Shown: positions 8,495 to 15,415, counted from the stretch's first letter. The stretch is 16,376 nt of DNA from Ignavibacteriales bacterium (GCA_003560935.1 PWJF01000062.1:1-16376), one strand, 5' to 3'. Notes: a model not told the origin generated them from the sequence alone. Made by a program: numbers and translations.

Positions 8495-9281
8495 AAAATT
8501 ACTCGGTCAAAACTTTCTTCATGATAAAAACATTGCAAGAAAGATTATCTCTCTGTTTGCGCCTCATCAAAACGATCGTATACTCGAGATAGGGCCCGGC
8601 ACAGGAATGTTGACCGGATTGCTTGCAGGAAAGTGTGATTATCTGATATCGATCGAAAAAGATATACGCGCAGTTGAGATTCTCCGGAAACAGTATGAAT
8701 CAAATGAGCGTGTTACGATAATTCATGGTGATATACTCGATCTCCCGATAGCCGATTTGATTGTAGATCAACGAAAGATTCGTATTATAGGAAATATCCC
8801 CTACTACATTACATCTCCCATTTTATTCCATTGTATTGATCAGCGACAATATGTTTCCGATGTGATGATGCTGATGCAGCTTGAGGTGGCTCGCCGTATT
8901 ACCGCTCAACCATCGATGCCTGACTACGGTATTCTATCCGTTTTAACACAAACATGGGCGACAGCGTCGCTTCTTTTCAAAGTACCCGCAACGGTATTCT
9001 ATCCGCGACCATCAGTCGAATCCGCTGTTATACATCTCGTATTCGACCGGCATCGTGATGATATTCCGGATGAGGATCTGTACCGGCTTATTGTGCGCGG
9101 TACCTTCGGCAAACGGCGGAAAATGCTCAGGACAAGCTTGAAATCACTATTCCCTGATATTGCATTGCATAATGAATCGTTTTCACTTGATCTGAACAAA
9201 CGCCCGGAAGAGTGCACCGTGAATGATTTTATTCAACTAACCGATGAGATATTTTATGTTATCGACAGAGAACGAGAATAA
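8475..9281 (+). CDS. rsmA: 16S rRNA (adenine1518-N6/adenine1519-N6)-dimethyltransferase RsmA (KsgA)
   Basis: A 268-residue methyltransferase that dimethylates the two adjacent adenines in the 3'-terminal hairpin of 16S rRNA, a late checkpoint of small-subunit assembly. The N-terminus PKKLLGQNFLHDKNIARKI (residues 6-24) is diagnostic. Motif I is ILEIGPGTGMLTGLL (36-50), the acidic SAM residue is in SIEKD (59-63), the GDILDL strand covers 85-90, and the catalytic NIPYYITSPILF is at 107-118. The C-terminal helical domain has VFYPRPSVESAVIHL (174-188) and FGKRRKMLRTSLK (211-223). Length is normal. I start at ATG 8475; GTG 8469 would add only two residues. The gene overlaps both neighbours, which points to coupled translation. 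Confidence 0.96.
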   Translation: MQRIKPKKLLGQNFLHDKNIARKIISLFAPHQNDRILEIGPGTGMLTGLLAGKCDYLISIEKDIRAVEILRKQYESNERVTIIHGDILDLPIADLIVDQRKIRIIGNIPYYITSPILFHCIDQRQYVSDVMMLMQLEVARRITAQPSMPDYGILSVLTQTWATASLLFKVPATVFYPRPSVESAVIHLVFDRHRDDIPDEDLYRLIVRGTFGKRRKMLRTSLKSLFPDIALHNESFSLDLNKRPEECTVNDFIQLTDEIFYVIDRERE

Positions 9282-10692
9282 TCCGAACCGCGGCGGGTCG
9301 TTACCAAAGGTACGCGCGGCAGTAGATCCGCTTCCGGAAGATAGCCGGGAGTTCGAAATAGATGAGGAATTTTTAGATGATCTTCGTGAGCTTATTCAAA
9401 TCCGTTCAACGGCAAGCATTATCAATATTCTATCGGATCTTCATTCGCCCGATATAGCGGATATCATCGATAATCTCGATTCGGAGGACCGGCTTTTTAT
9501 ATTTGAACTCCTCGATGATGAAACCGCAAGCGAGGTACTGCTCGAGTTAGATGAAAAAGTACGGGAGGATTTGCTTGAAAGACTTTCGCATCTACGGATT
9601 CGTGATATTGTCGATGAATTGGACTCAGATGATGCAGCCGATATTGTGGGTGGTTTGAGTGATGAGGTCGCGGAGCGGGTGCTCGATGATATAGATAAGG
9701 AGGATTCGCAAACACTGAAGGAACTGCTGCGTTATCCTACCGACAGCGCCGGCGGTATTATGGCAACCGAGTTTGTATCGGTAAATAAAAATGATACGAT
9801 ACAGAAAGCGATTCAGCGTGTTCGTAAAATGTTGAAGGAGATAGGTGAAATATATAATGTCTACGTTCTGGATGAAGTTGGAATACTCGTTGGGTTTATC
9901 CCGGTCAGAGACCTCATCGTCCATAATCCGCGTCGTCGGGTGTACAAAGTAATGGAATCGGAGTTTCATTCAGTTGATGTGCTGACCGATCAGGAGGAGG
10001 TCGCAAATATTATGAAGAAATACGACCTTATAACCGTACCGGTGGTAAATACAAAAGGGGAAATGCTCGGGAAAATCACCTTTGATGATATTATGGATGT
10101 GATTCATGAAGAGGCGGAAGAAGATATACAAAAGTTCGCGGGTATTGCGGGAACGGAGCTTGTCAGTCACGGAGTGTGGGATATCTCAAGACGGCGTATG
10201 CCATGGCTTGCGATTGCATTTTTGGGACAAATGATATCGGCAGTCATATTAAGTAGCTTTCACGAATCTCTTGAAAAAATAATAGCATCGGCATTTTTTA
10301 TTCCTATCATTATGGCAATGGCGGGGAATGCCGGTATCCAATCGTCTGCCGTTGTTATCCGGGGTCTGGGGACGGGCGAGATATGGGAAGGTATGCTTGT
10401 GAAAAGAATGATCAAGGAGTCCGGGGTTGCGATAACAAACGGGTTGGTATTTGCCATGTCGATCTTTCTTGTGGGATGGTTATGGATCGACGATGCGCTG
10501 TTTGGACTCGTACTCGGTTTTTCACTGCTCACTGTGATAGCAAGCGCAACGGTCGTCGGTGCGACGATCCCGTTTATTCTGACACGACTGAAAATAGATC
10601 CCGCGGTTGCAACCGGACCGTTTATCACGACGAGTAACGATGCGCTCGGGTTGCTGATCTATTTTGCGGCGTTGAGTCTGTTGTATTTGTAG
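9244..10692 (+). CDS. mgtE: Magnesium transporter MgtE
   Basis: A 482-residue Mg2+ channel of the inner membrane, gated by cytoplasmic Mg2+. It has the acidic MgtE N domain (about residues 42-160; repeated motifs such as DIADIIDNLD and DAADIVGGLS), the linking YPTDSAGGIMATEFVSV (164-180), a CBS pair (about 175-295), and five membrane helices (about 318-482). The pore block GNAGIQSSAVVIRGLGTGEI (361-380) and the final helix DPAVATGPFITTSNDALGLL (452-471), with the pore Asp at 466, are conserved. The first 40 residues are a variable lead. The start overlaps the end of rsmA by 38 bp; an alternative ATG at 9256 with a weak GAG upstream is equally plausible. It converges with htpX, with only 20 bp between the stops and no visible terminator hairpin. 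Confidence 0.95.
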   Translation: MRYFMLSTENENNPNRGGSLPKVRAAVDPLPEDSREFEIDEEFLDDLRELIQIRSTASIINILSDLHSPDIADIIDNLDSEDRLFIFELLDDETASEVLLELDEKVREDLLERLSHLRIRDIVDELDSDDAADIVGGLSDEVAERVLDDIDKEDSQTLKELLRYPTDSAGGIMATEFVSVNKNDTIQKAIQRVRKMLKEIGEIYNVYVLDEVGILVGFIPVRDLIVHNPRRRVYKVMESEFHSVDVLTDQEEVANIMKKYDLITVPVVNTKGEMLGKITFDDIMDVIHEEAEEDIQKFAGIAGTELVSHGVWDISRRRMPWLAIAFLGQMISAVILSSFHESLEKIIASAFFIPIIMAMAGNAGIQSSAVVIRGLGTGEIWEGMLVKRMIKESGVAITNGLVFAMSIFLVGWLWIDDALFGLVLGFSLLTVIASATVVGATIPFILTRLKIDPAVATGPFITTSNDALGLLIYFAALSLLYL

Positions 10693-10712
10693 GTTATTGT
10701 TTTGATACGATA

Positions 10713-11696
10713 CTACACGCGTGTTTTCTGCTGTTCATACTGATACGCCATATTGCGTAGCGCCTCAACACGTTTATTTACCGGCGGGTGCGTCGAGAAA
10801 AGATCCGCCATAAAACCCGTTCGCTGTTCCCGTTTTAGATGAAACGGATCTGATATACAGAGATGTGCGGCGTCGCGGTGAATTGCTTTCGGTTTGACAA
10901 ACGATCCGCTGATCTTGTGCAATGCGCTGACAAGTCCTTGCGGATTGCGCGTCAGTTCGGCAGCGGTTGCGTCGGCAAGGTATTCACGCTTGCGGGAGAC
11001 CATCATTGCCATCATGTTTGCGATGATCGGAGCAAGAATGATACCGATGAGCCAGAGAACGAGTACGACGATCATAATAGGTCCGCCGCCTCCTCGTCCC
11101 GATCCGCCGCTTGACCGTCGCCCGCCGCCGAACCACATCGCTCGGCGTGCCATCATGGCGAGAAGTACAATTGCGCCGACAAGTGCCGCTACAATAGTCA
11201 TTAATCGAATATCATAGTTACGGATATGCGCGATCTCATGGGCGATGACTGCCTGCAGTTCTTCACGGTTCAGTGTTTCAAGCAATCCTTCGGTAACGGC
11301 AACATATCCGTCGTCGGGATTTTTACCGGTTGCGAACGCGTTCGGTGCTTTATCGGGAACAATATAAATTTTTGGTCGTGGAATACCTGATGCGATTGTC
11401 ATTTCATCGACGACATTAATGAGCTGACGATGTGCCGGGTTGTCAGGATCTGCGGAATAGGCGCCGGTTGATCGAATAACAGAAGCAGCCCCGCTGTTAT
11501 AGCTCCACATGGCGGTACCTGCACCGAGGGCGAGTGCAAACAAGGTACCAAGCGGGAAGAATTCGAGCATGATCATGTCGAATCCGAAACCAAGCAAGCC
11601 CAAAAATAAAATAAATCCGGCCATGACAACCATAGTCATGCGTTTGTTGTGAACCTGTTGTTCGTATAGGTTGCGTTTTCTTCTGTAAAAGCCCAT
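10713..11696 (-). CDS. htpX: Protease HtpX homologue (M48 zinc metalloprotease)
   Basis: A 327-residue membrane metalloprotease that clears damaged membrane proteins, with its active site facing the cytoplasm. Two N-terminal membrane segments (about 20-37 and 45-66) precede APNAFATGKNPDDGYVAVTE (117-136) and the zinc motif HEIAH (153-157). The third ligand Glu is in KREYLADATAAEL (236-248), and STHPPVNKRVEAL (301-313) closes the domain. Two further hydrophobic stretches (165-183, 205-226) flank a glycine-, serine- and arginine-rich loop (189-205), a low-complexity insert found in many homologues. The start overlaps the lemA stop by one base (TAATG), so it is translated by coupling and has no ribosome site of its own. 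Confidence 0.95.
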   Translation of the reverse strand: MGFYRRKRNLYEQQVHNKRMTMVVMAGFILFLGLLGFGFDMIMLEFFPLGTLFALALGAGTAMWSYNSGAASVIRSTGAYSADPDNPAHRQLINVVDEMTIASGIPRPKIYIVPDKAPNAFATGKNPDDGYVAVTEGLLETLNREELQAVIAHEIAHIRNYDIRLMTIVAALVGAIVLLAMMARRAMWFGGGRRSSGGSGRGGGGPIMIVVLVLWLIGIILAPIIANMMAMMVSRKREYLADATAAELTRNPQGLVSALHKISGSFVKPKAIHRDAAHLCISDPFHLKREQRTGFMADLFSTHPPVNKRVEALRNMAYQYEQQKTRV

Positions 11697-12268
11697 TATT
11701 TGGATTTTTTATTAAACGATAAATCGACTTTCGGTACTTCGCGCTCGGTTAAAACGGTGATCTCGAACAATTCCGCACCTGTAAAGCCGAACATGTTGGC
11801 AATGATGTTCCCCGGAAAGACCTGCGTTGCTGTGTTGAATTTTGTTGCGATGTCATTATAGAATTGACGTGCAAAGGCGATCTTGTTCTCCGTACTGGTC
11901 AATTCTTCCTGAAGCTGCTTCACGTTTTCGTTCGAACGGAGTTGAGGATAGTTCTCAACGAGAGCAAACAATTTCGAGAGGGCGCCGGTGAGTATGTTCT
12001 CCTTCTCAGCCGCGTCGGCAACGCCTTTCGGATTGAGAGCACTGTTTCGTGCCTGTATGACACTCTCGAGTGTTTCACGCTCGAACTCCATCTGACCTTT
12101 GACCGTGTTCACAAGGTTCGGTATGAGATCATGACGGCGTTTGAGCTGTACGTCGATTTGCTTCCAGCCGTTCGTGGTTTGATTGCGCAACCTCACCAAT
12201 CTGTTGTATCTTGATATGACCCACAAGAATACAAGAGCGACGGCAATAATGATAATTATGGTACCCAT
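11696..12268 (-). CDS. lemA: LemA family protein
   Basis: A 190-residue protein with one N-terminal membrane anchor (residues 3-18) and a helical-bundle body. Family marks are YNRLVRLRNQTTNGWKQIDV (21-40), the LKRRHDLIPNLVNTVKG stretch (42-58), ARNSAL near 73-78, LTSTENKIAFARQFYND (123-139), FNTATQVFPGNIIANMFGF (144-162) and an FEI strand before the charged tail. LemA proteins have no known enzymatic role. They are commonly paired with HtpX, as here, and probably assist envelope homeostasis. The start is well supported by AGGAGA about 6 nt upstream and by a promoter-like sequence 36-64 nt upstream. The tail FNKKSK is basic. Confidence 0.94.
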   Translation of the reverse strand: MGTIIIIIAVALVFLWVISRYNRLVRLRNQTTNGWKQIDVQLKRRHDLIPNLVNTVKGQMEFERETLESVIQARNSALNPKGVADAAEKENILTGALSKLFALVENYPQLRSNENVKQLQEELTSTENKIAFARQFYNDIATKFNTATQVFPGNIIANMFGFTGAELFEITVLTEREVPKVDLSFNKKSK

Positions 12269-12303
12269 AGATTTCTCCTGTAGTCAATAAAACAATTGGT
12301 ATG

Positions 12304-12332
12304 AAGATACGCCGCGGCGGGATAAAAGTCAA
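12304..12332 (-). promoter_or_regulatory. Candidate sigma-70-type promoter for lemA-htpX
   Basis: On the minus strand TTGACT (12332-12327) and TATCTT (12309-12304) are separated by exactly 17 nt. The -35 matches consensus in 5 of 6 positions. Transcription would start near 12297, giving a leader of about 30 nt that contains the AGGAGA ribosome site. This is the best promoter in the window. Confidence 0.6.
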
Positions 12333-12354
12333 TTGAGCGAAGCGAAATAATTAG

Positions 12355-12411
12355 ATCACTGTCACAGATTGCCCTCAGCACATTCCGGTTCCCTACATCT
12401 GTGACAGTGAT
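12355..12411. repeat. Perfect 15-bp inverted repeat between the PDZ gene and lemA
   Basis: ATCACTGTCACAGAT (12355-12369) is matched by ATCTGTGACAGTGAT (12397-12411) around a 27-nt loop. It begins 13 bp past the stop of the leftward PDZ gene and ends about 23 bp before the lemA -35 element. It may terminate PDZ transcripts, but on that strand the hairpin is followed by CTAATTATTT rather than a T-run. The T-run (12411-12415) lies on the plus strand, where no gene ends nearby. A protein-binding site for lemA regulation is the alternative. Confidence 0.6.
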
Positions 12412-12423
12412 TTTTGGAGGAGG

Positions 12424-13416
12424 TTATACCCGTCGTGTTCTCGAAATGTCTCTGAAGTGTTCCGGAATTTCTATCTTGAAATCTTTCATCTTGTCCTTGA
12501 ATTGTTCCATCTGTATTTTGAAATCTTCCAATCCGGGGCGAATGCTTTCCTCGATATTACGGCGGAATTCTTCCACACCACCCGGACCGAATATTCTGAC
12601 CTCAAATTCTTCTTGATCGAAATCCGGTAGATAGAATTCAGAAAACTCATGCTCCTCAAGTTGGGCGGTAATGGTTCTTCGGGCGCCTTCGCGGATTATT
12701 TCTATCCGTACCTCCTCACCCGCTTCGTACGATGACAGTGTTCGCCGCAATTCTCTGGCGGTTGCGATTTCTTTATCATCCAATTTCACTATAATATCCC
12801 CGGCACGAATACCGGCTTTTTCGGCGGGGGTATTCTCGTGTACTTTTTCTACCAATACTCCTTTTCCGTCGGGTACTTTAAAGTATTCACCGAGCTGCGG
12901 ATTCAAATCAATCACGCTGACACCCAGACGACCGTGCCGGTGAGCCATCATTATCCGTGGAGTGTCCGGCGGGCGTGGAATACGTACCGCTTGCCTGCGC
13001 GGCCGCTCGCGTAATGTGACCGTCAAGTCTCGTTGTCGACCGTCTCGAACAACGACAATCCTGATTGGTTCATTTGCCTCCGATCTCCGGACGGCTCGAA
13101 CCAAACCGTCCGCATCATAAATTTCCCTGTCACCGAACCGTAGAATTACATCTCCCGAACGGATACCCGCTGAATCCGCAGGACTGTCTTTTATTACTTC
13201 GTTGACATATGCTCCCTCTTTACGGGGAAGTTTCTCAACATTGATAAGGTCAGCCGATACGTCCGAAACTTGCACACCAAGCCACTGGTGGTCAAAAAAT
13301 CTGATTATTTCCACCTGTCTCTCTTTATAAGGTTGATCCTGTGCCGTAACCGACAGTGATAAAAGAGACACAAGTAAAAAAGCGGTAATTTTAAAGATAT
13401 TAGGTATAGATATCAT
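12424..13416 (-). CDS. Secreted double-PDZ-domain protein
   Basis: A 330-residue exported protein. A Sec signal peptide covers about residues 1-25 (hydrophobic core ITAFLLVSLLSLSV, likely cut after TA before QDQP). PDZ 1 spans about 44-136, with WLGVQVSDV and SPADSAGIRSGDVILRFGD (78-96). PDZ 2 spans about 161-254, with HGRLGVSVIDL and TPAEKAGIRAGDIIVKLDD (196-214). No serine-protease domain precedes them, so this is not a DegP/HtrA protease but a stand-alone scaffold of the same PDZ type. The last 75 residues are highly charged, with a probable amphipathic helix (EEFRRNIEESIRPGLEDFKI). GGAGGC about 8 nt upstream supports the start. It precedes lemA-htpX on the same strand, suggesting an envelope-quality role; partners are unknown. 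Confidence 0.88.
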   Translation of the reverse strand: MISIPNIFKITAFLLVSLLSLSVTAQDQPYKERQVEIIRFFDHQWLGVQVSDVSADLINVEKLPRKEGAYVNEVIKDSPADSAGIRSGDVILRFGDREIYDADGLVRAVRRSEANEPIRIVVVRDGRQRDLTVTLRERPRRQAVRIPRPPDTPRIMMAHRHGRLGVSVIDLNPQLGEYFKVPDGKGVLVEKVHENTPAEKAGIRAGDIIVKLDDKEIATARELRRTLSSYEAGEEVRIEIIREGARRTITAQLEEHEFSEFYLPDFDQEEFEVRIFGPGGVEEFRRNIEESIRPGLEDFKIQMEQFKDKMKDFKIEIPEHFRDISRTRRV

Positions 13417-13508
13417 ATAAGTTGCCTCCGTTTTTGTATACGGATAAAAAAGATAAATGTTTTAATTTAATCCGTTAGACGACGGTGTAGTATGGAGTGT
13501 TCCCGTTA

Positions 13509-13537
13509 TTGGAAAATTTCAAGAAAGTTATTAAAAT
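13509..13537 (+). promoter_or_regulatory. Candidate promoter for the PAP2 gene
   Basis: TTGGAA (13509-13514) and TAAAAT (13532-13537) are 17 nt apart, 45 nt before ATG 13583. The -10 matches consensus in 5 of 6 positions. The same 166-bp divergent gap (13417-13582) must also hold the PDZ-gene promoter; a TATCTT on the minus strand (13455-13450) is the only candidate seen for it, without a good -35. Confidence 0.45.
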
Positions 13538-13582
13538 TAAGGTTTAAGGATTTGTTATTTCTGAGAAAGTTATCCCATTTAT

Positions 13583-14524
13583 ATGAAGTATCGAGAAAAG
13601 TACCGGAATTTTCGTTCATACGATGTAGTTTCACTAGTTTTTTTGTTTTTACTCTCTGTTGTCAATCTCATTTTTTATAGCCGCGTAGATGAGTGGTGGA
13701 TACTCATTATAGCAAATTGTGCTGTGTCGGGAGGTATCGTATTTCTCGCCGTACAATATTCGGATTTTCCTACAAAAAAACTTATGCGAATTGTTCGGGA
13801 CTGGTATCCGGTTGGGGTGATCGTGTACGTCTTTCAGATAGTGTATTATATGATATATCCAATTCGCGGAAGAGACTATGACGAGATTCTGATACAGATT
13901 GATTACTGGATGTTCGGCGTTAATCCGACCGAATGGCTGGCGCAGTTTTCCTTCCCTACGTTAACAGAGTTTTTACAGATAGTGTACACGAGTTACTACT
14001 TTTTGTTTTTAATAGCCGGATATGAAATGTACCGTCGCAACCTTCATCGGGAATTTCATTATTTCATTCTGCTGGTTGTCTACGGATTTTATCTCTCTTA
14101 TGTAGGTTACTTCCTTGTTCCCGCAATCGGTCCGCGGTTTACACTTCATGATTTTCACGCAAAGAATGAGGAACTGCCGGGATTGTTTCTTACCGATATC
14201 ATTCGTGAATTGTTGAACAGGGGAGAGTCGATCCCGCCGGGCGTTGCCAATCCCGAGGATTACGTACACCGTGATGTATTCCCGAGCGGCCACGCACAAT
14301 TGACGCTGGTGTTACTGTATGCGGTATGGATGTACCGGTTGAATTGTCGAAAATATTTATATGTCATCGGAACGCTTCTCATTTTTTCAACTGTCTATCT
14401 CTGGTATCATTATGTAATCGACTTGATCGCGTCGGTGGTGTTTTTTGCAGTGACGATCGGAACGGCGCCGTATATTGTCAGATGGTGGAGGCGAAAGGAC
14501 GGTTCAAGTCGGTTGTATGAATGA
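13583..14524 (+). CDS. PAP2 superfamily membrane phosphatase/phosphotransferase
   Basis: A 313-residue membrane protein with hydrophobic segments near 14-32, 38-57, 75-92, 130-147, 158-180, 238-252, 258-273 and 279-298. The PAP2 motifs are VPAIGPRF (179-186, replacing the usual KxxxxxxRP), PSGHA (234-238, with catalytic His 237) and WYHYVIDLIAS (274-284, with His 276 and Asp 280). The GPRF variant and the spacing are typical of the PAP2_3 branch, which includes inositolphosphorylceramide synthase-like phosphotransferases, so head-group exchange between lipids is as possible as simple dephosphorylation. A hydrophilic insert at 189-231 precedes the PSGHA motif. It stands alone on the plus strand, between the divergent PDZ gene and the convergent BCAM0308-like gene. 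No ribosome site is obvious. Confidence 0.88.
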   Translation: MKYREKYRNFRSYDVVSLVFLFLLSVVNLIFYSRVDEWWILIIANCAVSGGIVFLAVQYSDFPTKKLMRIVRDWYPVGVIVYVFQIVYYMIYPIRGRDYDEILIQIDYWMFGVNPTEWLAQFSFPTLTEFLQIVYTSYYFLFLIAGYEMYRRNLHREFHYFILLVVYGFYLSYVGYFLVPAIGPRFTLHDFHAKNEELPGLFLTDIIRELLNRGESIPPGVANPEDYVHRDVFPSGHAQLTLVLLYAVWMYRLNCRKYLYVIGTLLIFSTVYLWYHYVIDLIASVVFFAVTIGTAPYIVRWWRRKDGSSRLYE

Positions 14525-14526
14525 AA

Positions 14527-14630
14527 AAACATGCCGTCACAAAAATCAACCCCGGCACTTATCATAAGATTTGAAATTGAGATATTTCGGTTTATCAATA
14601 AGGTTGTAACGAATAGTGCCGGGCATGTTT
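14527..14630. repeat. Inverted-repeat element 1 in the convergent intergenic gap
   Basis: CCCGGCACT (14551-14559) pairs with AGTGCCGGG (14615-14623) around a 55-nt loop. The stem continues after a 17-nt one-sided bulge, with AAACATG (14527-14533) pairing CATGTTT (14624-14630). Read on the minus strand, the stem ends in a run of six T, so it could stop leftward transcription from the BCAM0308-like gene. It starts 3 bp after the PAP2 stop. Its arms resemble those of element 2. Confidence 0.6.
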
Positions 14631-14656
14631 GTTGTGGTTTGTCGCAGTCCTCACGA

Positions 14657-14740
14657 ACTTGCCCGTCACCATTTATTTACTATTATATTGCAAGTTTGGA
14701 AGTTTTATTACTGTTAACCTCCTTTAGGTGACGGGCAAGT
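14657..14740. repeat. Inverted-repeat element 2 in the convergent intergenic gap
   Basis: ACTTGCCCGTCACC (14657-14670) is perfectly matched by GGTGACGGGCAAGT (14727-14740), with a 56-nt AT-rich loop. The right arm ends 6 bp before the stop of the BCAM0308-like gene. No T-run follows the stem on either strand. The left arm can also pair within the loop (AACTTGC 14656-14662 with GCAAGTT 14690-14696). Confidence 0.7.
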
Positions 14741-14746
14741 GTGCTG

Positions 14747-15274
14747 TTAATGTACACTATTATCGCGTATCCATTGTACGCGCGCGAACTTCACGCCGTC
14801 CGAAAAACTGTAGTGGAGCTCTCCTGAATATGCGCGATGGACCGCTTTCCCGAGACGCTGTGCAAGCCGTTCGGTTGTTGTCGTAATTTCAATTCCTTTC
14901 TTTGTTTTTTTCACGTGAACAATCCTATCGAGCGGATTATGGCTCATCACTTTCTTTTCTTCATTCCGTATAAGATTAAAAATCTCATCGTTATGATCTC
15001 GGAGAAACGAACCTTCAAGTGTGACAAGTCCCATCGGCACATTATCGGCTCGTTTCCTGCATGCGGGACACTTTACTTCCCCTTGAATCTGTTTATCACC
15101 ATATAATCGTTTTGCCTCCTGTTCCTGATACCATCGCTTATTCCAGTAGATCAAACCGCAAACTTTACACCGGAGCGGTTCTTTCATGCCCATTCCCTTG
15201 GGCAGTAAATACGGATCGTTTTCGTTTCGTAGATTGTTTCGAATTCCCTGGGACGATTTAAGGCGTTGTTTCAT
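14747..15274 (-). CDS. BCAM0308-like zinc-ribbon protein
   Basis: A 175-residue soluble protein. An N-terminal DPYLLPKG stretch (20-27) precedes a probable zinc ribbon made by CKVC (36-39) and CPAC (69-72). The core MGLVTLEGSFLRDHNDEIFN (81-100), LIRNEEKKVMSHNPLDRIV (101-119), ITTTTERLAQRLGKAVHRAY (130-149) and the ending GELHYSFSDGVKFARVQW agree with my recollection of the BCAM0308 family, whose biochemical role is not known. The pattern of zinc ribbon plus alpha/beta body suggests nucleic-acid or ribosome contact, but that is inference. It follows trpA on the same strand after 214 bp and probably has its own promoter. GCGGGG about 7 nt before the ATG may be the ribosome site. It converges with the PAP2 gene. 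Confidence 0.75.
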   Translation of the reverse strand: MKQRLKSSQGIRNNLRNENDPYLLPKGMGMKEPLRCKVCGLIYWNKRWYQEQEAKRLYGDKQIQGEVKCPACRKRADNVPMGLVTLEGSFLRDHNDEIFNLIRNEEKKVMSHNPLDRIVHVKKTKKGIEITTTTERLAQRLGKAVHRAYSGELHYSFSDGVKFARVQWIRDNSVH

Positions 15275-15359
15275 AGTAAACCCCGCATAAATTGGTGACA
15301 GTTGATGGAGTTGTTAAAAAAGAGAATTTATATTTCTATCGGGTAGTGTTCGGTAGGTA

Positions 15360-15412
15360 TCCCTCCTTTCTTTATATGTGATTTTGAGGGAGTGGTACAA
15401 AAGGTACTCACT
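15360..15412. repeat. Two small hairpins upstream of the BCAM0308-like gene
   Basis: AGTGGTAC (15391-15398) pairs with GTAC-T-CACT (15404-15412, one bulged T) around AAAAG. Next to it TCCCTC (15360-15365) pairs with GAGGGA (15386-15391) around 20 nt. They lie at or just after the predicted transcription start of the leftward gene and may form an operator or leader structure. Both stems are short. Confidence 0.35.
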
Positions 15413-15415
15413 ATC

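Noticed and set aside
8592..8602. GCCCGGCAC in rsmA, resembling the intergenic repeat motif
   Set aside because: It encodes the conserved GPGTG SAM-binding loop and has no inverted partner nearby.
10693..10712. Terminator between mgtE and htpX
   Set aside because: Only 20 bp separate the two stops and no clear stem plus T-run is visible.
12416..12435. GGAGGAGGT followed by a GTG on the plus strand after the inverted repeat
   Set aside because: The frame runs antisense through the C-terminus of the well-supported PDZ protein and encodes nothing recognisable.
12424..13416. DegP/HtrA protease
   Set aside because: Only PDZ domains are present; there is no trypsin-like GNSGG region or catalytic triad in the 330 residues.
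14717..14725. AAAGGAGGT on the minus strand, a near-perfect Shine-Dalgarno match (ACCTCCTTT on plus resembles the 3' end of 16S rRNA)
   Set aside because: No ATG, GTG or TTG follows at 4-12 nt, no sizeable frame opens there, and no other 16S sequence is nearby; most likely chance.
14531..14731. 66-codon open frame on the plus strand inside the repeat region
   Set aside because: It has no ribosome site, crosses both palindromes, and its reading is explained by low stop density; not a credible gene.
14527..14740. Integron attC-like sites, because of long palindromes with ~55-nt loops
   Set aside because: The outer ends lack the RYYYAAC / GTTRRRY core pair and there is no integrase or cassette array.
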